Source: an uncultured Chloroflexota bacterium
GTDB lineage: Bacteria > Chloroflexota > Limnocylindria > Limnocylindrales > CSP1-4
Length of the DNA: 28,241 bases
Direction of reading: 5' to 3'
NCBI GenBank assembly: GCA_903930745.1
Contig: CAIYZX010000579.1
Location: 1 to 28,241 of the forward strand
Shown: positions 1-7,765 of the stretch, piece after piece
How the letters are laid out: the number at the start of each line of letters is the position of its first letter
How positions within the stretch are numbered: position 1 is the stretch's first letter
Notes under the pieces: generated by a model
The model's input: the letters and a program-made list of their open reading frames with translations, nothing else
Databases searched by the model: none
Told to the model about the DNA's origin: nothing
Translations under genes and position numbers: made by a program

Positions 1-2
1 CG

Positions 3-446
3 TCAGGCGCCCGATGCCCGACGGTGCGCGAACCTCACCCAGGCCTCCGCCCGGTCCAGCGCGAACCGGTCCACGGCCTCCGGCGTGAACGCCACCCAGT
101 CCTTGCCGCGCCGCGAGGGGCGCGTGTCGCCCGTCTTGAGCGCCGCCGCGCCGATCGGCCCGTCCAGCGGGACCTCCAGGGTCTCGTCCGTCAGCACGGC
201 GATGATCCTGCCGCGCACCTCGTAGACCACGGACTCGCCGTCCCGGCGCCGCTCCACGCCGTCCAACTCGTCCGCGACGTCCCCCACCCGCTCGTCCAGG
301 GACTCGTCCGCGGCCTCTGCCGCAATCTCCGAGGCCAGCGCGGCCTCGTCGTCGGTGAGCGGCGCGTCGTCATCGGCGTCGTCCGCCGCGTCCGCGATCA
401 CCGCGTCGGGGTCATGGACCCGCCCGTTCCCGCTGCCGTCGCCCAT
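3..446 (-). CDS. Small acidic-N-terminus protein of unknown function
   Basis: This encodes a 147-residue protein. Its first 65 residues are strongly acidic (runs of D, E and A) and look disordered. Residues about 72-145 look like a compact alpha/beta domain, with the pattern VYEVRGRIIAVL followed by a basic stretch and a Trp-rich C-terminal helix. The C-terminal part weakly resembles the YjbR/MmcQ-like small-protein fold, but I do not recognise a catalytic motif, so I assign no function. The ATG at 446 is well supported by a GAGGAGA Shine-Dalgarno six bases upstream. The stop codon lies at the very edge of the window, so the gene is complete. It is the last gene of a minus-strand run starting at the ribokinase, 56 bases after the dienelactone-hydrolase-like gene. 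It is predicted to be soluble and cytoplasmic. Confidence 0.7.
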   Translation of the reverse strand: MGDGSGNGRVHDPDAVIADAADDADDDAPLTDDEAALASEIAAEAADESLDERVGDVADELDGVERRRDGESVVYEVRGRIIAVLTDETLEVPLDGPIGAAALKTGDTRPSRRGKDWVAFTPEAVDRFALDRAEAWVRFAHRRASGA

Positions 447-502
447 CGTGGTCTCCTCGTGCTCGTAGCTGGTGATCGTGCGTGGTGCCGTGGCGGTCGC
501 CG

Positions 503-1105
503 TCAGCGGCCCAGGAGGGTGGATCGAAGGAAGGCCACGGTCCGCTCGAACGCGAGCTCCGCGGCCTCCGGCCGGAACGCGGTCCTCGACGGCTCCGCGA
601 ACCAGTGGCCCGTATCCGGGTAGCGGTGGATGTCCACGGCGCGGCCGGCCTCGCGCAGCGCGGCCTCGAGGGCCACGACGCCCTCCGCCGGCTCGAAGGG
701 GTCATCCGCGGCGAAGTGGCCCAGCACCGGTGCCGCGGACGCGGCGAGGCTGGGCCCCAGCATGGTTCCGTAGTAGACGACCGTGGCGGCGACCGGGCGC
801 TTCGCTCCGCACCAGAGCGCGTACGCGGCCCCGAACGAGAAGCCCACGACGCCGATGGCGGCCCCATCCGGCAGGCGCGCGGCGAGCGCATCGATGGCGC
901 CCAGGACCGCGGCGTCCGCACCGGCCTCATCGGCCGCCCCGGCGAGGCGCTCGGCCTCCTCCACGTCATCCGTGACCTGGCCCGCGAACATGTCCGGCGC
1001 CTCCACCTCGAAGCCCGCGGCCCGAAGGCGATCCGCGAACGCCAGGACATCGCCGTTGCGACCCCACCACGCGTGCAGCACCACGACACCTGCGGCGGCG
1101 GGCAT
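503..1105 (-). CDS. Dienelactone hydrolase family protein (alpha/beta hydrolase)
   Basis: This 200-residue single-domain alpha/beta hydrolase is of the dienelactone hydrolase type. It opens with a beta strand and the HAWWG oxyanion region (11-15). The nucleophile elbow is GFSFG (88-92), with Ser90 where classical dienelactone hydrolases carry Cys. The acid is in FAADDPFEP (Asp134 or Asp135), and the His is in DTGHWF (His167). The triad is therefore visible in order, and the length matches the family. The Ser nucleophile points to a general esterase or carboxylic-ester hydrolase rather than a true dienelactone hydrolase; the substrate is unknown. The frame stays open upstream to 1315, but I choose ATG at 1105 because it overlaps the stop of the preceding gene by one base (TGATG). 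This implies translational coupling and places the first strand at the N-terminus. It is cytoplasmic and the fourth gene of its operon. Confidence 0.85.
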   Translation of the reverse strand: MPAAAGVVVLHAWWGRNGDVLAFADRLRAAGFEVEAPDMFAGQVTDDVEEAERLAGAADEAGADAAVLGAIDALAARLPDGAAIGVVGFSFGAAYALWCGAKRPVAATVVYYGTMLGPSLAASAAPVLGHFAADDPFEPAEGVVALEAALREAGRAVDIHRYPDTGHWFAEPSRTAFRPEAAELAFERTVAFLRSTLLGR

Positions 1106-1845
1106 CACGCCGACGCTCCATCGCTCGCGCCCAGGACCCGCCAGGCGATGCGGGCGCCTGGGCTCGTCTGCCCGAGATCCGCCGCGAGCGCCTCGGCCGC
1201 TGCCGCCAGCCCGGTCTCCCCGGTGGCGCCCAGGCTGTCCAGGATGAAGATCGCGGAGGTGGTGGCGTCCGTCAGCTGGGTGCGCGCGCACTGGCGCCAG
1301 TTCCAGCGCCGGCACGTCACCCCAAGGTCGTCACGCCAGACCACCTCGCCCGGATCCGGCGACTCCACCACGGCCTCGCCGTTGGCAACCGTGTCGAACG
1401 GCTCGTCGCCAGTGGCACGGACCAGGCGGACCACGCCCTGGTAGCGGTCCAGGTCCTCCCCGCCAAGCGGAAGCCCGTGCCCGATGGAGATGGCGTTGTA
1501 GATGTCCGCCAGGCGGTTGATCCGCGGCAGTCCGTCCGGGACGCGCCGGAGGAGCGCCTCGAGGCTGTTGCGGGTCCGGGACGGCTTCGCACCGAAGGCC
1601 TTGAACGCCTCACGCCACTCGGCGACGTGGGGCTCCTCCTCCGCGGGCCGGTCGCCCAGGCGAGCCCGCGCGGCGGCTTCGGCAGCCACCAGCAGGGCCT
1701 CGCTGGCGGCATCGGACGGGCCGCCCTGCAGTCTCTCCGCGACCATCACCACGGCCCGGTAGTCCGGGCGCAGCGCGATGACCCCGGGGGCGACCCAGGC
1801 CTCCGCGAGGACCTGTGCGAGGCGCGGCGAGACCGCGTCGCTCAC
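1105..1845 (-). CDS. Solo B3/B4 (PheRS beta-type) domain protein
   Basis: This 246-residue protein belongs to the stand-alone B3/4 family, the domain that carries out editing in the beta subunit of phenylalanyl-tRNA synthetase. Family hallmarks are visible in the second half: a basic PSRTRNSLEALLRR helix (88-101), then GLPRINRLADIYNAISI (105-121) and LPLGGEDLD (125-133). The usual Trp-Arg-rich strand follows (CRRWNWRQC). Solo members are suspected to hydrolyse mischarged aminoacyl-tRNA or bind nucleic acid, but no firm role is established. The GTG start at 1845 overlaps the previous stop by four bases (GTGA), and its stop overlaps the next ATG. It thus sits in a tightly coupled chain between a DinB-fold protein and an esterase-like enzyme. 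The family assignment is secure; the function is not. Confidence 0.85.
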   Translation of the reverse strand: MSDAVSPRLAQVLAEAWVAPGVIALRPDYRAVVMVAERLQGGPSDAASEALLVAAEAAARARLGDRPAEEEPHVAEWREAFKAFGAKPSRTRNSLEALLRRVPDGLPRINRLADIYNAISIGHGLPLGGEDLDRYQGVVRLVRATGDEPFDTVANGEAVVESPDPGEVVWRDDLGVTCRRWNWRQCARTQLTDATTSAIFILDSLGATGETGLAAAAEALAADLGQTSPGARIAWRVLGASDGASA

Positions 1846-2330
1846 CGGCCCAGGGCCGCGAGGATGGCGCGCAGCTCCTTGACGTGGTCCGTGTAGTGAT
1901 CCGCGGTCTCGCCCAGGAAGTACTCCTGGTTCTTGGCGTCCTTGATCCAGCGCGCCTCCGGGACCACCGTGAGGTAGCCGCGGAGCTCGCCTGCGGTGGT
2001 CTTGAAGGCCGCCCGGACCTCCTCAGCGGACATCGCCCGGAAGCGAGCGATCCCCTCGGCGTTCATCGCATCGCCCGCCTCCGGAGCGGACGCCCACTGG
2101 GCCTCCAGCCGCTCCATCGTTGCGCTCCTGGGGCCAACCGCCAGCTCGCGGGCCGTGGCCAGCGCCGCCTCCTGCCAGAGCACGATGTGCCCCAGCAGGT
2201 CACGGGCGGACCAGCCGCCGGCATCGGCCACCTCCACGTCCAGCTCGTCGTCGGAGAGCGAGAGCAGGGCCTCGTAGGGCTGCAGCGCGTCGTGCTCGTC
2301 CTGGAGCAGCGAGTAGGCGTCGAGGTACAT
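1842..2330 (-). CDS. DinB-fold protein (DinB_2 / maleylpyruvate isomerase-like)
   Basis: This 162-residue all-helical protein has the DinB/YfiT-like four-helix-bundle pattern. Metal-ligand histidines fall at the expected places: His48 in the LLGHIVLWQE helix, and His145 and His149 in the ADHYTDHVKEL helix near the C-terminus. WSARDLLGHI is the classic first signature of the family. Members include thiol-dependent transferases and isomerases (bacillithiol or mycothiol dependent) and many proteins of unknown substrate. No cofactor-biosynthesis gene nearby identifies the thiol. The start is ATG at 2330, with a GGAG about a dozen bases upstream, which is rather far. It lies 50 bases after the ribokinase gene and overlaps the next gene by four bases. 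Confidence 0.85.
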   Translation of the reverse strand: MYLDAYSLLQDEHDALQPYEALLSLSDDELDVEVADAGGWSARDLLGHIVLWQEAALATARELAVGPRSATMERLEAQWASAPEAGDAMNAEGIARFRAMSAEEVRAAFKTTAGELRGYLTVVPEARWIKDAKNQEYFLGETADHYTDHVKELRAILAALGR

Positions 2331-2380
2331 GGGTTCGCGGTCTCCAGCGAGAGCGGTTGAGGGCCGGGCGGTGGACCGGG

Positions 2381-3310
2381 TCAGCCCCGGACCTGCGCCA
2401 GCATAGCCGCGGCGCCCGCATGGTCCGCGAACGAGGATTGCGTGCCGGGCCGGGTGACCGAGTCCGCGGCGAAGACGCAGCCCAGGCGCGCGGCATCCGC
2501 GGCGGACCAGCCCAGCGCAAGCCCGGACGCGAAGGCCCCCACGAACGCGTCACCCGCACCGGTGGTGTCCACGGCCGTGACCTTGACCGCCGCCACGCGC
2601 GAGACGGAGCCGCCCAGGGGCAGCACCGCGGCACCACGCTCGCCCAGCGTCACGATGAGCGAGACGCCCACCCGCCGGCCGAACGCGGCGATCCGGGCGT
2701 CCTCCGCCGCCTCGTCTCCGTCCAGCACGCCGCCGCCGATGAGCGCGAACTCGTGCTCGTTGGGGACCAGCCAGTCCGTGGCGGCCAGCAGCGCCGGATC
2801 CAGGTCGGCAGCGGGGGCCGGGTTCAGCACCGTGGGGATGCCCAGCGCTCGCGCCTCGGCGAACGCGGCGGCGGTCACGGTCTGCGGGATCTCGAACTGG
2901 CCCACCACGACGGACGGCCGCAGTGCACGCACCGCCTCCACGCCCAGCTCCGCCGGCACGGCGAGGTTGGCCCCGGGGACGATGATGATCCGGTTCATCC
3001 CCGCGCCGTCCACCCAGATGGGCGCCACGCCGGACGACCCGGGCACGCGGCGCACGTACGTGGTGTCCACGCCCTGGGCCGCGAAGTTCGCCAGGTACTC
3101 CGCCCCGTACGAGTCCTCCCCCACCGTGTTGACCATGGCCACGCGCGCGCCAAACCGGGCTGCCGCAACGGCCTGGTTCGCGCCCTTGCCGCCGAATCCC
3201 ATCCGGAAGGCGGTGCCCACCAGGGTCTCGCCCGCCTCGGGAAGGCGGTCCGCGTAGGCGATCAGGTCGATCATGGTGCTGCCGACGACGAGGACGACGG
3301 GCTGGGTCAT
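2381..3310 (-). CDS. rbsK: Ribokinase (PfkB family)
   Basis: This 309-residue PfkB-family sugar kinase is closest to ribokinase, which converts ribose and ATP to ribose 5-phosphate in the cytoplasm. The N-terminal signature GFGGKGANQAVAAARFGA lies at 38-55. Ribokinase-typical LNPAPA (162-167) and VPNEHE (182-187) follow. The C-terminal signature DTTGAGDAF (248-256) carries the anion hole and the catalytic base Asp254. All key residues are intact and the length is normal. The frame is open up to 3667, but ATG at 3310 has a good AGGTGAG Shine-Dalgarno and begins directly with the first beta strand, so I use it. No ribose transporter is adjacent. Instead it is divergent from a queuosine-salvage gene across 151 bases. 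A nucleoside such as queuosine as the real substrate is therefore possible, because PfkB kinases also phosphorylate nucleosides. Ribokinase remains the best call from the motifs. Confidence 0.85.
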   Translation of the reverse strand: MTQPVVLVVGSTMIDLIAYADRLPEAGETLVGTAFRMGFGGKGANQAVAAARFGARVAMVNTVGEDSYGAEYLANFAAQGVDTTYVRRVPGSSGVAPIWVDGAGMNRIIIVPGANLAVPAELGVEAVRALRPSVVVGQFEIPQTVTAAAFAEARALGIPTVLNPAPAADLDPALLAATDWLVPNEHEFALIGGGVLDGDEAAEDARIAAFGRRVGVSLIVTLGERGAAVLPLGGSVSRVAAVKVTAVDTTGAGDAFVGAFASGLALGWSAADAARLGCVFAADSVTRPGTQSSFADHAGAAAMLAQVRG

Positions 3311-3461
3311 GCGCTCACCTGCGTTGCGAATTGGTTGCCGGGGTCCCAGAATGGTGGCGCAGCGGACGAAGGCATGCTGGCCGTTCGCGCAACCACCCGT
3401 CGCGACGCCGGCCCGCGACCGCCCCGCCCAGGCCACCGGGCCGTCGCACCAGGTAGCCGGC
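3311..3461. promoter_or_regulatory. Divergent promoter region between the kinase and Qng1 genes
   Basis: These 151 bases separate two outward-facing genes, so they must hold the start signals of both transcription units. The only signals I can point to are the Shine-Dalgarno of the kinase (minus strand, just above 3310) and AGGTAG at 3451-3456, five bases before the Qng1 ATG. No convincing -35/-10 pair or palindromic operator stands out by eye. Confidence 0.4.
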
Positions 3462-4451
3462 ATGCCCTTCGTCGAGCGCAGCCCGATCGTCGCATCGGTG
3501 CAGCCCGTCATCCTCCGCTCCCGCCACGTCGCCACGCACCCGGACGTCATCGAGCAGGTCGCGTCCTGGATGGCGTACGAGGAGTTCTCGATGCCGGGCG
3601 ACATGTTCGCCTTCCCCATGGGGAATGACCCGGACCATCTCCTGGACGTGCTGATGCTGTCCGCCACGCTGGACTTCGCGTTCAGCGACTTCGGCAGCGG
3701 CGTGAAGTTCCAGGTGGACTACGAGGGCGCCCACTGGAGCGACAGCGACGCGATGTTCGCGTGCCTCCACCGCGCCATCACGTCCGGCATCCCGATGACG
3801 GACGGCGCCTGGCAGGCCGCCTGCACCCGCGACGAGCTGGCGGAGATCTTCCGCGGCAACATCGAGATGCCCCTGCTGGACGAGCGGACGGCGATCCTCA
3901 ACCAGACCGGCGCCATCCTCGCCGGGCGCTTCGGCGGCCGGTGGGCCACGTGGGCGAAGACCTGCGAGCACGCGCTCTTCGCTGACGGCAACGGGATGCT
4001 GGAGCGCCTCACCGCTGACTTCCCGCGCTTCACGGACGTCTCCCGGTACGACGGCCAGGAGATCCGCATCTGGAAGCTGGCCCAGCTGGCCCTGTGGCAG
4101 CTGCACGCCACGTGGAGCGGGCACGGCATCGCGGGCTTCCCGGACCTCGAGCGCATGAGCGCCTTCGCGGACTACATCGTCCCGGTGGGCCTGCGGCTGA
4201 TGGGGATGATCTCGTACTCGCCCGAGCTGGAGGCCCGGATCAACCGCGGCGATCTCATCCCGCGGGACTCCGACGAGGAGATCGAGATCCGGGCGCACAC
4301 GATCCACGCGACGGCGCTGCTCACCGACGCCTGCAACCGGCACCGCCCGGCGGACATGCAGCTGGTGATCCCGCAGATCGACTATCGCTTCTGGAAGCCC
4401 TTCCACACCACGCACTGGCCCCACCACCTCACCCGCACGGTCATGTACTGA
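3462..4451 (+). CDS. qng1: Queuosine 5'-phosphate N-glycosylase/hydrolase (Qng1, DUF2419 queuosine salvage)
   Basis: This 329-residue member of the queuosine-salvage family (DUF2419) resembles human QNG1 along its whole length. Family blocks appear in order: FSDFGSGVKFQVDYEG (74-89), CLHRAI (101-106), the long signature from MPLLDERT to NQTGAI (136-152), RFGG (156-159), KLAQL (205-209), FADYIVP (235-241, carrying an invariant Asp), EIEIRA (273-278), IDYRFW (306-311) and a C-terminal PFH...Y end. The family cleaves queuosine 5'-monophosphate to queuine, the free base that can be inserted into tRNA(Asp/Asn/His/Tyr), plus ribose 5-phosphate. The ATG at 3462 has AGGTAG five bases upstream. The frame is open back to 3273, but that part lies inside the divergent region and kinase start and lacks family similarity. 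The gene is followed three bases later by an MFS transporter and faces a PfkB kinase, both plausible partners in nucleoside salvage. Confidence 0.9.
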   Translation: MPFVERSPIVASVQPVILRSRHVATHPDVIEQVASWMAYEEFSMPGDMFAFPMGNDPDHLLDVLMLSATLDFAFSDFGSGVKFQVDYEGAHWSDSDAMFACLHRAITSGIPMTDGAWQAACTRDELAEIFRGNIEMPLLDERTAILNQTGAILAGRFGGRWATWAKTCEHALFADGNGMLERLTADFPRFTDVSRYDGQEIRIWKLAQLALWQLHATWSGHGIAGFPDLERMSAFADYIVPVGLRLMGMISYSPELEARINRGDLIPRDSDEEIEIRAHTIHATALLTDACNRHRPADMQLVIPQIDYRFWKPFHTTHWPHHLTRTVMY

Positions 4452-4454
4452 GCC

Positions 4455-5702
4455 ATGGCGCGCCCCTTCGCCACCTACCGGCTGCTCCTCGCCACGCCCG
4501 GCGGCATCGCCCAGTCCGTCTTCGGCCTCCTGGGCCGGGCGCCGGGCGCCATGCTGTCCGTCGCCTTCGTGGCATCGGCGTCGCTGGCGGGTGGCGACGC
4601 GGGCTACGCGCTTGGGGGGCTGGCCGCCGGCGTCTTCGCCCTGGCCGGCGCCGTGGGCGGCCCGGCCCTTGGACGCCTCGCCGACCACCACGGGCAGGCC
4701 CGGATCGGGATGCCGTTCGCGCTGGTGTCCGTGGTGGCGATGCTCCTCGCAGTGGCATCGCTCCTCGCGTGGGGCGCCTCGTGGGCGCTGATCCCCTGCG
4801 CGGCCGTCGCCGGTGCCACGATCCCCAGCATCGGGTCGTACGCGCGCGTCCGCTGGGCGGCCATCCTGCCGGACCAGGCTTCCGTCCAGTCCGCGCAGGC
4901 GCTCGAGTCCATCATCGACGAGGTGGCCTTCCTCGTTGGCCCGGCCATGGTGGCGCTCCTCACGGGCCTTGCCTTCCCGGGCCTTCCCATCGTGCTTGCG
5001 GCGGTCTTCCTCGTCGCTGGCGTTGCAGGCGGCATGTCGCGACTCGCCCTGCCGGTTCCGCCGCCGCATCCCTCGGCGAGCGGCAGCGTCCTCCATCGCC
5101 CGGAGTTCCCCGCCGGCACCGCGATCCTCGCGGCAACCCTCGTCATGGGGGTGGCGCTGGGCGTGATCCAGGTCCTGCAGCTGGCGTACACGCGCGTCGT
5201 CGCGAATGGCGAGGCCGCCGCGCTCGTCTTCTTCGTCAACTCCGGTGCCAGCCTTCTCGGCGCGATCTTCGTTGGCGCCCGCCAGTGGCGGATGCCCACG
5301 CGGCGCCGCCTCACGATCGCGCTGGTGGTCTACGGCGCGGCAATCCTGCCCACGGCGCTCGTCAGCGGGTATGGCCCGTTCGTGATCGCCTCGGCCATGT
5401 CCGGCATGGGCATCGCGCCGACGTTCGTCCAGCTCAACGCGATCATCGCGGAGGAGACCCCGGCCCGGATCCGCACCACCGCCTTCGGCCTGGCGGCCTC
5501 CGCAACGGTCCTGGGCATCGCGTTCGGGGCGGCGCTGGGCGGCTGGGTCACGAGCGAGGTGGGTGGCGACGCCGCCCGCGCCGTGCTGCTCCCGCTTGCG
5601 GTCCTCACGGCCGCGGCCGGCATCATCGCGGACGTGACGCATCGGCGCGCCACCACCAAGGCCCTCGCCGGGGCCGCAGAGGCCACCGACGCGGAGGTCT
5701 GA
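4455..5702 (+). CDS. MFS transporter, 12-TM, coupled to Qng1
   Basis: This 415-residue integral membrane protein has about twelve hydrophobic segments in two halves with a loop around residues 200-220, the major facilitator layout. The loop between segments 2 and 3 carries GRLADHHGQARIG, a version of the conserved MFS motif. A second-half region rich in small residues (FVQLNAIIAEETPARIRTTAFG) resembles the sugar- and drug-efflux subfamilies (YbcL/SetA-like annotations are common). The substrate cannot be read from sequence. The ATG lies three bases after the Qng1 stop, without a strong Shine-Dalgarno of its own, so it is probably translated by reinitiation on the Qng1 message. That linkage makes queuine, queuosine or a related nucleoside a reasonable candidate cargo, as inference only. 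The gene is convergent with the P450 gene, with a small hairpin between them. Confidence 0.85.
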   Translation: MARPFATYRLLLATPGGIAQSVFGLLGRAPGAMLSVAFVASASLAGGDAGYALGGLAAGVFALAGAVGGPALGRLADHHGQARIGMPFALVSVVAMLLAVASLLAWGASWALIPCAAVAGATIPSIGSYARVRWAAILPDQASVQSAQALESIIDEVAFLVGPAMVALLTGLAFPGLPIVLAAVFLVAGVAGGMSRLALPVPPPHPSASGSVLHRPEFPAGTAILAATLVMGVALGVIQVLQLAYTRVVANGEAAALVFFVNSGASLLGAIFVGARQWRMPTRRRLTIALVVYGAAILPTALVSGYGPFVIASAMSGMGIAPTFVQLNAIIAEETPARIRTTAFGLAASATVLGIAFGAALGGWVTSEVGGDAARAVLLPLAVLTAAAGIIADVTHRRATTKALAGAAEATDAEV

Positions 5703-5716
5703 GCGAAGCGGTTCGC
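5703..5716. terminator. Short hairpin between convergent genes
   Basis: GCGAA-GCGG-TTCGC forms a five-bp stem with a four-base loop right after the MFS stop. A second GGCGC/GCGCC stem with loop GCTA overlaps the P450 stop. They sit exactly between two convergent genes but lack a T-tract, so termination is likely but not certain. Confidence 0.4.
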
Positions 5717-5723
5717 GGGCGCG

Positions 5724-6968
5724 CTAGCGCCGGTGCAGCGCCACCTCGAGGCGCCGGTAGCCGCGGAACTGGAACATGGGACTCCGCTCCGCACCGGGCA
5801 GGACCACCAGGTCCTCCTCGGTGTCCAGCAGCTCGGTGAGGGTGGTCTCCATCTCCATGCGCGCCAGCGGGGCGCCGATGCAGAAGTGGATGCCGCCCCC
5901 GAACGCCATGTGGCCGGCGTCCTCGCGCCGGATGTCGAACCGGTCCGGGTCCGCGTACTTGCGCGGATCACGGTTTGCGCCGCCCAGCACCAGGGCCACG
6001 CGGGATCCCTGCGCCAGCGGCACGCCCTCGATCTCCACGCCCTCGTCCAGGACCCAGCGCTCGAACCACTGGAGCGGCGGGTCGTACCGCAGCGTCTCCT
6101 CGATGGCCGCCTTGACGGTCACCTCGCCCCGCCGGAGCAGCTGCCACTGGTCCGGGTGCGCGGCCAGCGCCGCGATCCCGTTGGACGTGGCGTTCACCGT
6201 GGCCTCGTGGCCCGCCATCAGCAGGACCATGGCCGTGGAGACCACCTGGTCGTCCGAGAGACGCTCGCCGTCCACCGTGGCGTCCAGGAGCGCGGTCATC
6301 ATGTCCTCGCCCGGGTGCGCGCGCCGGTGGGCCACCACGTCCAGCAGGTAGCGGCGGAAGTCGCCGGCGGCCTTGTTCGCCGCGGCCTGCTGCTCGTCCG
6401 TGGGGTGCGGCTCGTACATGGTGATCGTGGCGTCCGAGAGCTCCTTGATGGTCTCCCGGTCTGACGGCGCCACGCCGATCAGGTCGCAGATGATCGCCAG
6501 CGAGAAGTGCTGGGCGTACGAGCCCACCAGCTCCACGCTGCCGGCCTCGCGTGACGGCTCCAGGAGCGTTCGCGCCAGCGAGGCGATCCCCGGGCGCAGC
6601 GCCTCCACGGCCCGCGGCGTGAACGCCTCCAGGACGAGGCGGCGGAGGCGCGTGTGGACCGGCGGCTCCAGGTTGAGCAGCTCCCAGCGCTCGAAGGCCT
6701 GGAAGTCCGTCCAGCGCGGGTCACGCCAGGTGGGGATGTTGGGCGCGAGCCCCATCTCCTCCGCGGTGAACCGGTGCAGGAACGAGGAGCCCAGGCGCCG
6801 ATCGCGGAACGCCGCGTGGACGTCCGCGAACCGGGTCAGGTACGCGAGGTGGTCGCCGGGCTGGCGGAAGACCGCCGCCTGCTCGCGCGCGATCGCGTAG
6901 GCGGGATACGGGTTGGCGGCGAAGGCCGGATCGGCGGGGACGAGGACCTGCTCCGGGGCCGTGGTCAT
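5724..6968 (-). CDS. Cytochrome P450 (bacterial soluble type)
   Basis: This 414-residue soluble bacterial cytochrome P450 has the usual length. The I-helix oxygen-activation motif is AGHEAT (252-257), the ExxR pair is in EETLR (Glu291/Arg294), and the heme-ligand loop is FGGGIHFCIG (356-365) with axial Cys363. All are canonical, so it should be an active heme monooxygenase needing a ferredoxin or flavodoxin system encoded elsewhere. The ATG at 6968 overlaps the stop of the preceding nucleoside phosphorylase by four bases (ATGA). It is therefore the last gene of the ECF-transporter and phosphorylase operon, an unusual place for a P450. That context suggests it oxidises the imported or phosphorolysed compound. 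No ferredoxin gene is adjacent. The substrate is not predictable from sequence alone. Confidence 0.93.
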   Translation of the reverse strand: MTTAPEQVLVPADPAFAANPYPAYAIAREQAAVFRQPGDHLAYLTRFADVHAAFRDRRLGSSFLHRFTAEEMGLAPNIPTWRDPRWTDFQAFERWELLNLEPPVHTRLRRLVLEAFTPRAVEALRPGIASLARTLLEPSREAGSVELVGSYAQHFSLAIICDLIGVAPSDRETIKELSDATITMYEPHPTDEQQAAANKAAGDFRRYLLDVVAHRRAHPGEDMMTALLDATVDGERLSDDQVVSTAMVLLMAGHEATVNATSNGIAALAAHPDQWQLLRRGEVTVKAAIEETLRYDPPLQWFERWVLDEGVEIEGVPLAQGSRVALVLGGANRDPRKYADPDRFDIRREDAGHMAFGGGIHFCIGAPLARMEMETTLTELLDTEEDLVVLPGAERSPMFQFRGYRRLEVALHRR

Positions 6969-7765
6969 GGCGAGACGGTCACCGGGCGGCCGGCCGCCCT
7001 GTCCCACTCGATCAGCACGCGGAGGCCCTCCACGGCGGTGTCGATCAGCGGATCCAGCGTGAAGCCCTCCATGGACGCCTTCGCCTCGTCGGGCGTCATG
7101 GACGGGCTGCCCACGCACACCATGAGGCCGCCCGCGCGCACGCGCAGGATGGACGACACGATGAAGATGGCCGCCGCCTCCATCTCGGACGAGATGGCCC
7201 CGCCGCCGATGTAGGCCTGCCATGCCTCGTTGAGCTCCCCGGCCAGCGGCATGCGGTCAGGCTCCAGCTCCGCGTAGAAGCTGTCCTTGGAATGGGAGAC
7301 GCCCACGCGCGCGAGCGCGCCCGTGCGCCGGGCCGCCTCGCGCAGCGCGAGGACCACGTCCACGTCCGCCACCGCCGGGAACTCCATCGGCAGGTAGTGA
7401 GAGGAGGTCCCCTCGTCGCGGATGGCCGCGGACACGATGGCCAGCTCGCCCGTCTGCATCCCGGGCTGCATCCCGCCGGACGTGCCAACACGGATGAACG
7501 TGTCCGCGCCCAGCTTGACCAGCTCCTCAACGGCGATCGCCGACGAGGGGCTGCCGATGCCGGTGGACGTCACCGAGACCGGCACGCCGCCAAGCGTTCC
7601 GGTCCAGGTCTCGTACTCGCGGTTGACGGCCACCTTGCGCGGGTTGTCGAAGCGCGAGGCGATCCGCGAGCAGCGCCCGGGATCACCGGGCAGCAGCACG
7701 TACCGGCCCACGTCACCGCGCCGCAGGGCGACGTGGTGCTGGACCTCCTGGTCCACCGCGCTCAT
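6965..7765 (-). CDS. Nucleoside phosphorylase, uridine phosphorylase family (paralogue 2)
   Basis: This 266-residue member of the PNP/UDP family I catalyses nucleoside + phosphate to base + (deoxy)ribose 1-phosphate in related enzymes. The phosphate-binding LLPGDPGR (24-31) and IRVGTSGG (91-98) are intact, as is the ribose-binding SEMEAAA (193-199). In the base pocket, E. coli uridine phosphorylase has Gln166 and Arg168. Here the loop reads SFYAELEPDR (162-171), with Glu at the Gln position. This differs from its upstream paralogue, which has SFYGQHEPER, so uridine may not be the substrate. The ATG at 7765 overlaps the preceding gene by four bases, and its stop overlaps the P450 start by four. 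The two phosphorylases are clearly duplicates but far from identical, so the duplication is old. Confidence 0.88.
   Translation of the reverse strand: MSAVDQEVQHHVALRRGDVGRYVLLPGDPGRCSRIASRFDNPRKVAVNREYETWTGTLGGVPVSVTSTGIGSPSSAIAVEELVKLGADTFIRVGTSGGMQPGMQTGELAIVSAAIRDEGTSSHYLPMEFPAVADVDVVLALREAARRTGALARVGVSHSKDSFYAELEPDRMPLAGELNEAWQAYIGGGAISSEMEAAAIFIVSSILRVRAGGLMVCVGSPSMTPDEAKASMEGFTLDPLIDTAVEGLRVLIEWDRAAGRPVTVSP

Noticed and set aside
2120..3628. A long plus-strand open frame (502 codons) opposite the kinase and DinB-fold genes
   Set aside because: It is composed of Arg/His/Gly-rich, non-family sequence, while the minus strand carries complete PfkB and DinB motifs.
3315..5642. A very long open frame (775 codons) on the minus strand across the Qng1 and MFS genes
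   Set aside because: Its translation is low-complexity Arg/Gly/Asp/His-rich and lies opposite two clear genes. Such shadow frames are expected at this GC content.
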